From Herpetosiphonaceae bacterium (GTDB lineage: Bacteria; Chloroflexota; Chloroflexia; Chloroflexales; Herpetosiphonaceae), in assembly GCA_013538855.1 (NCBI GenBank), contig JABXJS010000127.1:28600-92599 (forward strand): DNA of 64,000 bases. Reading direction: 5' to 3'. The notes under the pieces were generated by a model. That model was not told where the DNA came from. It did not search any database and worked only from the letters and a program-made list of their open reading frames with translations. Of this stretch, positions 43,200 to 53,700 are shown piece by piece. The stretch's first letter is position 1. Each line of letters begins with the position of its first letter. The translations under genes were made by a program, and so were the position numbers.

Positions 43200-43260
43200 A
43201 CTTGTTAAAAATCATGTAAGAGGTGAGAAGCGCGGCAATTATATGTTTAAATAGAGAATT

Positions 43261-43297
43261 AAGCAATTATTTAGAGAGGGGTCTAAAATAATTGCTT
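43261..43297 (-). terminator. Hairpin between the MarR gene and the giant gene
   Basis: AAGCAATTATTTAGA (43261-43275) pairs with TCTAAAATAATTGCTT (43282-43297) with a one-base bulge and a six-base loop. On the minus strand it follows the MarR stop by 29 bases and is trailed by AATTCTCTATTT. It probably ends MarR transcription, at least partly, and leaves the giant gene its own promoter. Confidence 0.6.
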
Positions 43298-43326
43298 TTC
43301 ATCGGCGGGGCGACAGATGCAACGAT

Positions 43327-43746
43327 CTACTCGCTGATATTTGGTTGTTGCATTTGATCAAGCACCTGCACGAGCCAGGGCTTAATGCGGCGCAGCTCCT
43401 CGCGGTGCAAGGTTGATAGTCGAGCGAGGATGGCCTCGCCTGCAGCGGTCAAGCTCACAAGCACCGTTCGGCGGTCGGCACCGCTCTGCCGCTGTACGAG
43501 CTGTTGTTCTTCGAGGCGATTGACCAGTTCTACGGCGCTGTGATGGCGGATCTGGAGGCGCTCAGCTAGCTCGCCGATCGTCACGTGGTCGCGGCTAGGA
43601 TAGCCTTTGATGGCGAGGAGCGCTTGATGCTGCGCTGGTGGGACACCGGCGTTGCGGGCGGCTGACTTACTAAAGCTCAGAAATTTCCGCAAAATGTAGC
43701 GGAATTCGGCTAAGCTCTCATACTCCATCTTGCTGAGTGTTTCCAT
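43327..43746 (-). CDS. MarR-family transcriptional regulator, 139 residues
   Basis: A winged-helix protein of typical MarR length. Residues about 30-120 give the fold: PPAQHQALLAIKG, then TIGELAERLQIRHHSAVELVNRLEEQQLV as the recognition region, then the wing RQSGADRRTVLVSLT with the family's DRR signature, then a C-terminal dimerisation helix. MarR proteins usually repress neighbouring genes and release DNA on binding a small molecule. No Cys is present for redox sensing. I chose the ATG at 43746 because a GAGGA site precedes it; a GTG 15 bases earlier lacks one. It lies upstream of the giant surface-protein gene on the same strand and is a candidate regulator of it. Confidence 0.9.
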   Translation of the reverse strand: METLSKMEYESLAEFRYILRKFLSFSKSAARNAGVPPAQHQALLAIKGYPSRDHVTIGELAERLQIRHHSAVELVNRLEEQQLVQRQSGADRRTVLVSLTAAGEAILARLSTLHREELRRIKPWLVQVLDQMQQPNISE

Positions 43747-44157
43747 GGAGTGTTTCCTCACTGATACACTGCTCTGCTGCTTTGTCGTCTCTATTGTATA
43801 TCAATCCTGCATGACTGCGGCGTATTCTACGCTATTTTGTTCATTTAGAAAATTAATCTGTCGTTTTACGACATAGTTCATGCTCTTTTATTGATTTTTG
43901 CATATATGTGCAATTTTGTGCAGATGTGTGCGTGAATCTACGTGGCAGGTTGTGATTTCTCTACCTAGGTAGAGGTTTTAATCCAGGCTTACTGCTGCTG
44001 CGGTGTCTTGGTGGTGTGTACAAGGGGCTGGGTCGGGCGAATGCTAGCCGTCTATTGGCTGGGATGGGTGGTGGTTGTGGTGCCAGAATACGTGGATGCG
44101 GCGCTACCTCTATCTACGTTCATGGCTCCCATGTGGATGGATGTGGCTGTCTGCATC
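43747..44157. other. Intergenic region of the MarR gene, AT-rich
   Basis: About 410 bases lie between the stop of the SARP gene and the start of the MarR gene. The part at 43840-43925 is clearly AT-rich compared with the rest of the window and should hold the MarR promoter, though I cannot choose one -10/-35 pair. It also contains the palindrome at 43959-43974. No coding sequence is seen. Confidence 0.6.
43959..43974. promoter_or_regulatory. Perfect 16-base palindrome
   Basis: CTCTACCTAGGTAGAG is self-complementary over its full length and followed by GTTTTA. It lies 213 bases upstream of the MarR start. MarR dimers bind palindromes of about this size, so it is a possible autoregulatory site, though it is rather far from the start codon. 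Confidence 0.4.
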
Positions 44158-47100
44158 CTAAAGCGTGAATAGCTGCTCAAGCTGCTCATAGAGTTGGGTA
44201 TAGGTAATCGTGTTGGCGCGCATGGTTAAGATTGTCAGCTGGGCGGGCTTGAGCTGCTGCTCAATCGAGCGCTGCACAGTTGGGTAAGGAATGGGGAAGT
44301 CGTCGCCGAGCCGCTGATAGCCGTAGCGCTGGCGCATTGCTGTCGCTGCCAACAGCAAAAAGCCAGCGTGAACCCAGCTGCCTGCATCGGTCAAGAGCCA
44401 TGCGCATAGCTCGATGCCCTCCAGCACTCTGGTGATGATACGCTGCTGATAGGCTACCTGGATCAGCTGCCATGTGCGCTCCCAGGCTGCGTCCCAGTCA
44501 CCCTGCGCGTGTAGCAGGATGGCCCAGTTCTGGTGCGCTGTGGCCTGCAGGGCCGCAAACTGTGTGTGCTCAGCGATTGCTTCGGTCTCGCCGAAATAAA
44601 TTGCCGCTGTCTCCCAATCGTCCTGAAAAAAGGCGACCAGGCCGAGGTTGCCCAAGGCGGTGCCAACGCGCTGATCATGGCCAAACTGCTGGTAGATCTG
44701 CAGGCTCGTTTCAAATGCATGCTGTGCCGCAGCAAAATGTTTCTGCACGCCATCAATAATGCCCAGGTTGTTCCAGGCCCGTGCTACCCCATCGAGGTCG
44801 TGTTGCTGCGCGCATAGTGCAAGACTTTGTTGGAAGGCATGGCGCGCCTGGGCTGTGTTGCCGCGCTGCCAGTTGATGCCGCCGATGACTGTCCAAACCC
44901 GCGCCTGCGCTGCTGGAGCGCCAAGCTGGTTATAAAACTCCAGCGCATGTTTGGCAAATATCGTTGGATCATCCAAGTTGCGCCAGTCGTAAGTGGTCGC
45001 AAGCTGCTCATAGATTTGTGCGGCTAGGCAGTCGGGCAAGCTGGCGATGGTGGGCAGCAGCGTGCGCAGCCAATGCACCGCGTCCTCGCGCTGATGCTGG
45101 CGCTCGAGTGTTGGCGCGATATGCACCACGCTACGCGCCAGCAGCTCGAACTGCTGCTGCTGTTCCAGCCAGCGCCAGGCATGCTGGATGTCCGGCCAGA
45201 GCTGCATGATCTCAGCTTGGCTGCCTGGACTGCGTTGATCAAGCGTGCGGTTGTGCAGATAATCCACAACGCTCTCGGCGTAGTGCTGCATAAACGTCTG
45301 GACCTCTGAGGTCTGCCCCCATTGGGTCTGAATGGTGCTCTGAATTGGGCGATACATACGGTACCAAGGCTGACCATGCTTGGTTTCGGCGATCAACAGG
45401 TGGTGCTGCACAAGCGTTTGCAGCACAGCGTCCACACAGGTGTCGGGGCCAGTGAGTTCGTGAAGCAGCATTTGCCCTAGCCGTAGCGGCCAGCTGCCCT
45501 GGCACACACTCCATACGCGAATCGTCGCCTGGGCGGCTGGGTCAATGTGCCGATAGCTCCAGTTGACAAGCTGCTCTAGGCTGCTGTGGCGCTCGCCTTG
45601 GAGGATGCTCGACTGGTGTAGGCGCAGGTCATTTGCTTGCAGCCGACAAACTATCTCGCTCAAGGTCATGGTTTTCGCCAGCCCAGCGGTGATCTCAAGC
45701 GCCAGCGGCAGCCCTTCGAGCAGCCGTGCGATTTCTTCACAGTGCTGGAGCGCCTTAGCATCAAGCGTGCGCGATGGCAGCAGCATCTGCAGCCGTCGCA
45801 TAAAGAAGCGGGTGGCGCTGCTGTGCTGCTGCTTCTTTAAGTGATCTGAACTCTGGGTGTCAATTGCCAGCGGCTGCAAGGTGAGCGTTGTTTCATAGTG
45901 CAGGCCGAGCGCCGTGCGGCTGGTGACAATCACACGCAGCAGCGGACAGGCCGACAGCATCTGATGCAGCCAGGTGGCTAGCTCTGGCAGATGCTCAGCG
46001 TTATCGAGACCTAAAAGCAGCTCTTGATTATGCAGCAGATGCTGAAGATAGGTGTCCGATGCGGTTTGGGCTGGCGATTCCGTCAGCAGATGCAGCAGTG
46101 CGCTCGCCACCTCGCAGACACTCGTGTACTCGGCCAAGCTGAGCCAGATCACACTGTGTAGAGCGTGCTCACGCTGCTGCTGCAGCGCCTCTAGCGCCAA
46201 GCGCGTTTTGCCCACGCCGCCGGGGCCAACAACACTGACGAGACGATGGCGCATGCTGGCTTCAAGTAGCTGGGCTAGCTCGCGCTCGCGCTCGATCAGC
46301 GGCACAAACAGCGGGGGCAGCATGGCACGTATGGCGGTGCCTGCGCTTGGCGCAGCGCCTGCGCTTGGCGACTGAGCGAGCGCTGCCTCGCTGTCTGCCC
46401 CGCTGCGCTGCTGAATTCGCTGCTGCCACTGCTGCGACTGCGCATCAGGGTCAAGGCCGATCTGAGCTAGCGCGACTGTGAGCTGCTGATACCAGCGCCG
46501 GGCTGTCGCCCGGTCACCCTGCGCGAGCGCTGCGGCAAAGGCCAAGTGGTACACTGGCTCTTGCAGCGGGTCAACCCGCAGGGCATGCCCAACAATGGCG
46601 GCGAGGCGCTCCCAGTCTGCGTGGAGCTGATCGTAGCTGCCGATGGCTAGCACCAGCCGCAGCCAAGCCTGATGCAGCTGTTCGGCCTCGATGGTCAGCC
46701 ACAGATCAAACTCCTCACTGCGCGAGATGCTTGCACTGTGCAGCAGGGGGGCGTGGTACTCCAGCACTGCTGCCCGCCAGCGCTGCACCTGATCTGGCGC
46801 AGCTGGCCCTGTGCCCAGCACTGCCTGCGCATCATAGATGGCCCACACATCAACATCCATGCTCGCATCGAGCGCAATGCCATGCTTGGTGTGCAAACGT
46901 GGCCCAAAGATTTGCCGCAGCTCCCAGAGCAGCGTGCGCAGCCGATGGCTCGCTGCACTGGCCGAGCCATCGGGCCACAACAGCGTGCGTAGCTGCTCGC
47001 GCCGCTGTGGCTGTCGCGTGAGCGCGAGATAGCTCACACACGCAAGCTGGAGCGGCGTCAGAACACGCCGTTGTTTGTCATGCTCGACATAGGGCGTGGC

Positions 47101-47457
47101 GCTAGCTAGCCGCAGCTGAAGCTGCCGCGTGTGTGCAGTGCTCGCGCTGCTGCTGAACTCTGTAATCAGCTGTTGAATGCGCGCGTCGGTTAGCGCAGCG
47201 TCTGTGCCGATGTAGCGTTTGTGGCGTTTGCCTGCCTTACGATGATAGGCATACCAGTAGCGCCCTTGCGGCAGTTGCTCGCGGCGCACGGTGATGCTGC
47301 CATTGGGGATTTCGATGCTGAAGCCTGTACTCGCTGGCTGCTCAATCCAGCGCCGCCAGGCAGGCGTGTCGATGACAATACTGCTGCTAGCGTCAGTGGC
47401 CGAAGTGATGAGCGTGAGCTGTCCATTACGCAGCACCGGCAAGTGTTTTGCAGCCAT
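44158..47457 (-). CDS. SARP/BTAD-NB-ARC-TPR transcriptional regulator, 1099 residues
   Basis: Residues 1-100 form an extension with IEIPNGSITVRREQLPQGRY and RYIGTDAALT, which I associate with large Chloroflexota regulators. A SARP-type DNA-binding domain (about 105-200: LTPLQLACVSYLAL, LLWPDG) and bacterial transcriptional activation domain (to about 350) follow. A low-complexity linker at 350-375 is coded by a short tandem repeat. The NTPase has Walker A GPGGVGKT (about 410-417), Walker B LLLGLDNAEH and sensor VIVTSRTALGL, as in NB-ARC/STAND proteins. From about 770 to the end come TPR-like helices (LGNLGLVAFFQDDWETA). STAND proteins oligomerise on ligand binding; the ligand is unknown. The ATG has a GAGGA site. 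It is divergent from the RHS operon and may regulate it. Confidence 0.9.
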   Translation of the reverse strand: MAAKHLPVLRNGQLTLITSATDASSSIVIDTPAWRRWIEQPASTGFSIEIPNGSITVRREQLPQGRYWYAYHRKAGKRHKRYIGTDAALTDARIQQLITEFSSSASTAHTRQLQLRLASATPYVEHDKQRRVLTPLQLACVSYLALTRQPQRREQLRTLLWPDGSASAASHRLRTLLWELRQIFGPRLHTKHGIALDASMDVDVWAIYDAQAVLGTGPAAPDQVQRWRAAVLEYHAPLLHSASISRSEEFDLWLTIEAEQLHQAWLRLVLAIGSYDQLHADWERLAAIVGHALRVDPLQEPVYHLAFAAALAQGDRATARRWYQQLTVALAQIGLDPDAQSQQWQQRIQQRSGADSEAALAQSPSAGAAPSAGTAIRAMLPPLFVPLIERERELAQLLEASMRHRLVSVVGPGGVGKTRLALEALQQQREHALHSVIWLSLAEYTSVCEVASALLHLLTESPAQTASDTYLQHLLHNQELLLGLDNAEHLPELATWLHQMLSACPLLRVIVTSRTALGLHYETTLTLQPLAIDTQSSDHLKKQQHSSATRFFMRRLQMLLPSRTLDAKALQHCEEIARLLEGLPLALEITAGLAKTMTLSEIVCRLQANDLRLHQSSILQGERHSSLEQLVNWSYRHIDPAAQATIRVWSVCQGSWPLRLGQMLLHELTGPDTCVDAVLQTLVQHHLLIAETKHGQPWYRMYRPIQSTIQTQWGQTSEVQTFMQHYAESVVDYLHNRTLDQRSPGSQAEIMQLWPDIQHAWRWLEQQQQFELLARSVVHIAPTLERQHQREDAVHWLRTLLPTIASLPDCLAAQIYEQLATTYDWRNLDDPTIFAKHALEFYNQLGAPAAQARVWTVIGGINWQRGNTAQARHAFQQSLALCAQQHDLDGVARAWNNLGIIDGVQKHFAAAQHAFETSLQIYQQFGHDQRVGTALGNLGLVAFFQDDWETAAIYFGETEAIAEHTQFAALQATAHQNWAILLHAQGDWDAAWERTWQLIQVAYQQRIITRVLEGIELCAWLLTDAGSWVHAGFLLLAATAMRQRYGYQRLGDDFPIPYPTVQRSIEQQLKPAQLTILTMRANTITYTQLYEQLEQLFTL

Positions 47458-47757
47458 CGGTCTTCCTCAATCCACCTACTGGTGATGTGCTTGGGCTGAT
47501 TGCGCTAGGGAGAGGTGTGTTTCTGTAGTATAGCATATGTATGGGCCACAACCCTGACAAATGGTCCCTACATTGTCGGCTTTTCCCAACACTGCGCCTC
47601 ATCTTGCCTGCTTATGCCGCTGACGCTCCTCTGACCCATGGGCTGATACCACTCGACTATCCTGAAGCAATAACTTTTCTTTAATCTCCGCGCTGGTGGA
47701 TGCATGCTGGTTGTCGCTTCATCGCGGAAGTGTGAGCTGTGCTCACGGGGAGGCTCT
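47458..47757. other. Divergent intergenic region, SARP and RHS genes
   Basis: Apart from the SARP promoter candidate at 47532-47560, I see no clear second promoter for the RHS gene. A T/A-rich stretch at 47670-47685 is a possible -10 zone. No gene is present. Confidence 0.5.
47532..47560 (-). promoter_or_regulatory. Candidate promoter of the SARP gene
   Basis: On the minus strand, TTGTCA (47560-47555) is separated by 17 bases from TATGCT (47537-47532). This matches the -35 box at five of six positions and the -10 box at four of six. It lies about 75-100 bases before the start codon, in the 300-base divergent region shared with the RHS gene. Confidence 0.45.
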
Positions 47758-50700
47758 ATGCAGCGCTTCGTTCGTCGCTGGTCGTTCGTTTTTGTCTTCG
47801 TCTTTTTGCTCCAGCCCCTCTGCCCGCCCCTGGCCCATGCCGGGCGCGCGTTGCAGGCGCGGCGGGCCGCGCTGCTGGTGACCGCTCAGCGCCTGGGCCT
47901 TGATCCGCTGCTGCTCAGCGATCCCAGCGCCTACTTGGCCCGCGAGGATGCGCGCCGCGAGCAGCAGCGCACCCAGGCGGCGCTCGCGGTCGCCCGCGCC
48001 AGTCAGCCTGATCCAGTCACGCTAGCGGCGCTGGAGTCTACAGCCAGCGCGATCAAGCAGGCCCACGCGCCATCGGCGGTGTATGGGTCGCTCACTGCGC
48101 TGGCGCTGGTCGCACAGCAGTTGGATACGGCGCTCGCCCACGGCGAGCTGCGCACTCCGACCGCGCTGGCAGGACTGCGCCCGCTGCTTGAGCAGACCAG
48201 CGCTGATCTTGATCGCCTCGCTGCGACCCCGGCGGGCGCTGCGCCGCTGGCTGCCGAGCGGACTGCCACATTTGTCGGCGCCCAGCGGGAGTATGTTCAA
48301 GCTGTGCTCGCCGTGCTCGATCAGCAGCCAGATCAATCTGCGCCTGCTGCTGTGCATAGTGCGTGGCTCCAGCAGCTTCAGATTGCCCTGCACGGCCCAG
48401 CAGGTAGCGCTGCGTCACCGGCGCTGCCTGGGCTGCCCAATGCGCCGACTCGCTCGCTGGCGCAGGCGCCCCACGCATCGGCGCTGGCCTTTGCGCTGGC
48501 GGACGTGTCCGCTGCTAGCGCGCGCCTCGGTCGCCTGCCGCAGACGCTGGCGGCTCTGACTGCGCTGAGCGCGCCCCCAACGCCCGCCGATCTGGCCGAG
48601 ACGATTGACGTGCGCTTTACGGCGTCGGTCCAGGCGCTCGTGGCGCAGGCCAACGGCGATCCGCTCGCGCTGTTTAATCTGGTGCACGATACCTTCGATA
48701 GCGAGCTGTACTACGGCTCCAAAAAAGGCACGCAGGGCACGCTCGATGCCCGCGCTGGCAATGCCACCGACCTGTCCTCGCTGCTGATCGCGCTGCTGCG
48801 GGCGGCGAATATTCCTGCCCGCTATGCCATCGGCACCGTCTGGCTGACTGGCCAGCAGGCCCAGGACCTCACCCGCACGACCTCGACGGCGGCGGCTGCC
48901 GATGCGCTCGCCACCGCAGGCATTCCCGCCACCTACGTCATTCGCTCCTCCGGCGAGCCGGTGGTCGCGATTGAGCACACCTGGGTGCAGGCGTGGCTGC
49001 CCTACGAGCAGTATCGCGGTATTTTAGAGGCTCAGGGTGCATCAAGCTGGATCGATCTTGATCCGTGGGTCAAGCGCTTCTCGTTCTCCACGCCGGTCGA
49101 TCTGCGCCAGGCGGTCACGTTCAACGCGCTGCAATACCTCCAGACGCTCAGCACCACCACACCGCTTGAGCAATGGCTCGATCAGCTGCGCACCTACATT
49201 CGCGCCAATCAGATTATCTGTACAACGTTCGCTGCCGCCACACGGGTGCGCACGATTGTGCCCGATCAGCGCGCGCTGCTGCCTGCGCGCCTGCCGCTGC
49301 GCCAGTTTACGCTGCTGGCCGCGCCAAGCGAGGTGTCGGCTGCGCAGCGCTATGCGCTGACGATTGAGCTGCTCGATGGCCAGAATCAGGCTGAGCTGTC
49401 GCTTGAGCGCAGTCTGCCCGAGGTGTACGGTCAGCGCATCGACCTGACCTTTCCCGCCGCCGCGGCTGCCGATCAGGCGCTGATCGATCAGTACGGCGAT
49501 CTGTTTGCCACGCCGCCCTATCTGGTGTATCTGCGGCCGACGCTCAGCATCAGCGAGACGGCGGTTGCCACCAGCGCGCCGCTGCATCCTGGCGTTGCCC
49601 GCACCCTGCGCGTGGCTTTCTACACGCCGGGCCTCACCTCGCCGGTGCCCGAGATCGCGGCCGAGACCTACGCTGGCGAGATTCGCGTCGTCGGTCTCGA
49701 CTACCAGACCATCCCGCAGGCGCTGATCGACCAGGCCACGGCGCGCCAGGCCGCTCTGCCAGCCGAATCGCCCTCTGCCGAGGCCCAGCGCCTCTACACG
49801 ATGCTGCTGACCTACTTCAAGGCGGTGGATCGCACCTGGCAGACCGTCACCGATATTGAGCAGCACACCTATGTGCGCGATCTCGGCGCGGGCTTTGGCG
49901 TGCGCCAGGTGCGCGTGCGCTCGTCGTTTGGCGCGCCCGTCGGCGTCAGCGCTGGCGCGCCGCTGATCGATGTGCCCAAGCTGACCTGGACGCCGTTCGA
50001 TAGCAGCGCCAGCCAAGCGCATATTCTGCCGCTGACCACGCTGACCGGCTACCAGTCCTCGGCGCTGGAGCATCAGGTCGTGCAGCAGTTCTTTGGCATG
50101 GACGCCGTTTCAGCCGTCAAGAGCCTTCAGCTCGCTAGCAGCGGCGGCCAGAGCATGCTGACGGTGACGAGCGCCGCGCAGGTGCCCGCGCTCCAGGTGC
50201 CCCAGGCAGTCAAGGATACGATCCTCGATGCGCTGAACCGCGGCTGGCATGCGGTCGTTTCGCCCAGCCCGATCACGCGCTATCAGTGGCAGGGCGTCGG
50301 CTACATCATTTTCGACCCGGTCAGCGGCTCCGGTGCCTACCTGATCGCCAACAGGGCCAACGGTGGCGAGGGCACTGGCGGCGGCGACGGGAATAATGGG
50401 AGCTGCGGCACCGGCCAGGGCAATGCTTGCCCCTCTGCCCTGGATGTGCTGGGGTGGATCGTTGGGGCCTTGAGCGGTGGTGCTGGCGGTGGTGGCGGGA
50501 ACAACGGTGGGGGTAATCTTCTGCGCACGGGCGCACTAGGCGATGCCGCCGCCTCGCTCGCCAGCGCTGGCCCCGCGATTAATCCACCGTCCGGCTATCA
50601 GAATGAGGTTAATCTCTCCAACGGCAACCTGCTGCTGCAAACCGGTGATCTGGTCGTGTCGAGCGTGGGGCTGCCGGTGGGCATGGCGCGCAGCTACAAC

Positions 50701-53700
50701 TCGCTGCTGCCCTATAGCGGGCGCTTCGGCCCGCACTGGATCGACACCTTCGATGAGCGCCTGATCGTCGCCAACGATGGCAGCGTCAGCTACCTTGACG
50801 CCTCCGGTGCGCTCTATCGCTTTACTCCGAGCGGCAGCGACTTCAGTGCACCACCAGGCTTCTTTGGCACGCTGGCGGCCGCTGGCGGCGGCTACACGCT
50901 GACCACGAAGGAGGGGATTACATCCACCTTCGCTGCGGATGGTCGCCTGCTTCAGCAGCAGGACCGCAATCAAAACACGCTCACATTGAACTACAACGGC
51001 TCCAACCAGTTGATCAGCGTCACCGATGCGAGCAATCGCACCGCGCTGACCTTCAGCTATACCAATAATCGCCTCACCTCGATCACCGATCTCGCTGGGC
51101 GCTCGGTGCAGTACACGTACACGCCGAGCGGCGCACTGGCCAGTGTGACCGATGTCGATGGTCACACCACCAGCTATGCCTACGATGATCAACACCGAAT
51201 TATCACGCTGACCAACGCCAAGCAGCAGACGACGCGCTACGTCTACGATGATCACGGGCGCGTGATCCGCGTGATCGATCCGCTGGGCAATGTCCGCAGC
51301 CTCGCCTTCGACAGCTACAACGGCCGCACGGTAGTAACAGGCGGGCGTGATAACGACACGGTGTACGCCATCGACCCCGAGGGACGGCCCGCGAGCATCA
51401 CCGATGCGCTGGGCAATGCGACCAGCTACCAGCGCGACGCCGACCATAATGTGGTGGCGCTGACCACGCCCACCGGCAACACCACCAGCATGACCTACGA
51501 CGACCAGGGCAATATGCTCAGCAAGACGCCGCCTGGCGGCTACCCGGTCGCCTACACCTACGCTGACTTTGGCCAGGTGCAGACGGTGACGGTCGATGGC
51601 ACCCAGGTGCAGGCGAACACCTACGATGCTGCTGGCAATCTGCTGACGACAACCAATGCCGCCAATCAAACGGCCAGCTACACCTACGATGCGCAAGGTC
51701 GCCTCCAGACGAGCGTCGATGAGCGCGGCACTGAGTCAACGTATAGCTACGGCGCAAGCGGCATAATCGAGTCAAGCACCGTTGCCGTTGCCAACCCGGT
51801 CACCGGCCAAACGCGCACTGAAACAACCGCGCTGCACACCGATGCGGTTGGGCGCATGATCGATATGGAGGATGCCAATGGCGTGCAAACCACCATTGCC
51901 ACCGATGGCCTGGGTCGCTTTACCACCCTGTCCCTGCCCGCCGCGCCCGCAACCCAGTTGGCCTACGATCCGCTGGGCAACCCGCTGCTGCTGAGCAGCG
52001 CTGGCCTCACTCAGACGCTGGGCTACAATGGGGCCAGCCAGCTGACCACGATCACCGACACGCTGAACAATGTGTCGCGGATGGACTATGACGCCGATGG
52101 CAATCAAACGCGCATGATCGACCCGCTCGGCTCGATCTTCTCGACCGAGTATGACGCGCTCGGCCGCCAGATTCGCCAGATCGACCCGCTCGGCATGATC
52201 ACCCACTATCAGCAGTGCGCGACCTTCGATGCGGTCTGTGCGGTTGTCGATGGCAACGGCAACACCATGAAAACCCAATATGATGCTTTCGGTCGTCCAA
52301 CCGAGGTCAGCGACGCGCTGGGCCACACCATGCGCTGGCAGTACGACAGCGCCGGGCGCGTGATCGCCGCCACTGATGCGGCCGGCCGTACTACGCGCTA
52401 TGCCTACGATGCGCTCGATAACCTGATCGCCGTCACCGATGCGTTGAGCCACACCACCAGCTTCACCTACCTGCCTGGCACCATTGGCGCTGGCCGCGAC
52501 GGCGGCTTCCCCAGCGGCCTGACGTCGCTCACCGATGCCAACAATCACACTTGGACCTACGACTACGATAGCCAGGGCCGTCTTGTCCGCGAGACCGACC
52601 CCAACAGCAAGGCCACGATCTACACCTACGATCCAGCTGGCCGCATGACCGCCAGAGCGGATGCCAACGGCGCGCTGATCAGCTACAGCTACGATAGTGC
52701 TGGCCGTCTGCTTGGCACTACAGGTGCGCTGACCGCAACCTACAGCTATGACAGCACTGGTCGCCGCACCGCCATGAGCAACGCCGACGCGGGCTACAGC
52801 TACACCCACGATGCCATGGGCCGCCTCGCCAGCCTCACCGACACGACGCTGAATAAAACAGTGGCGCTGACCTACAACGCCCGCGGCCAGCGCGCCACGC
52901 TCGTCGATCCAGAGAACGGCGTGACCAGCTATGGCTACGATGCCGCTGGCCGCCTGACGCGCATCACCGATCCGCAGGGCGGCGTGACCAGCTACACCTA
53001 CGACGCTGGCGGCCGCCGCACGCAGGTGCGCTACCCCAACGGCGTCACCACAACCTCCACCTACGATGCCGCCAACCGCCTGACGGCGCTGATCACCCAC
53101 GACGCGGCTGGCGCGGTGCTCTCGGCCTACAGCTATGGCTACGACGCAGTTGGCAATCGCACCAGCGTCACCGATGCCAACGGCCTGGTGACGAGCTACA
53201 CCTACGACGCGCTCGATCGCCTGACGCAGGTCAGCACTGGCTCCAGCGTGACCAGTTTCACCTACGATGCCGTCGGCAACCGCCAGAGCATGACCGTCAA
53301 CGGCCGCACGACAGCCTATACCTATGACGATGCCAACCGCCTGCTGACCAGCACGCTTGATGCTGCGACCACGACCTACGCCTACGACGACAACGGCAAT
53401 CTGATCAGCCAGGCCGCTCCAGGCGGCACCACGCTCTATACCTACGATGCCGCCAATCGGCTGCTGACGCTCGATGTTGGCGGCAGCGTGCAACGCTTTG
53501 CCTACGCGCCAACCGGCGAGCGGGTGAGCGCGACGGCCAGCGGCAGCACCACGCGCTTCCTCGTGCTGCAAAACCAAGTGCTGGCCGACTACACGCCCGC
53601 TGGCGAGCGCAGCGCACGCTACGTGCACGGCCGCAGCCTCGACGAGATTGTGAGCATCACCCGCGCATCTGGCACCCAGTACCTGCACTACGACGGCCTC

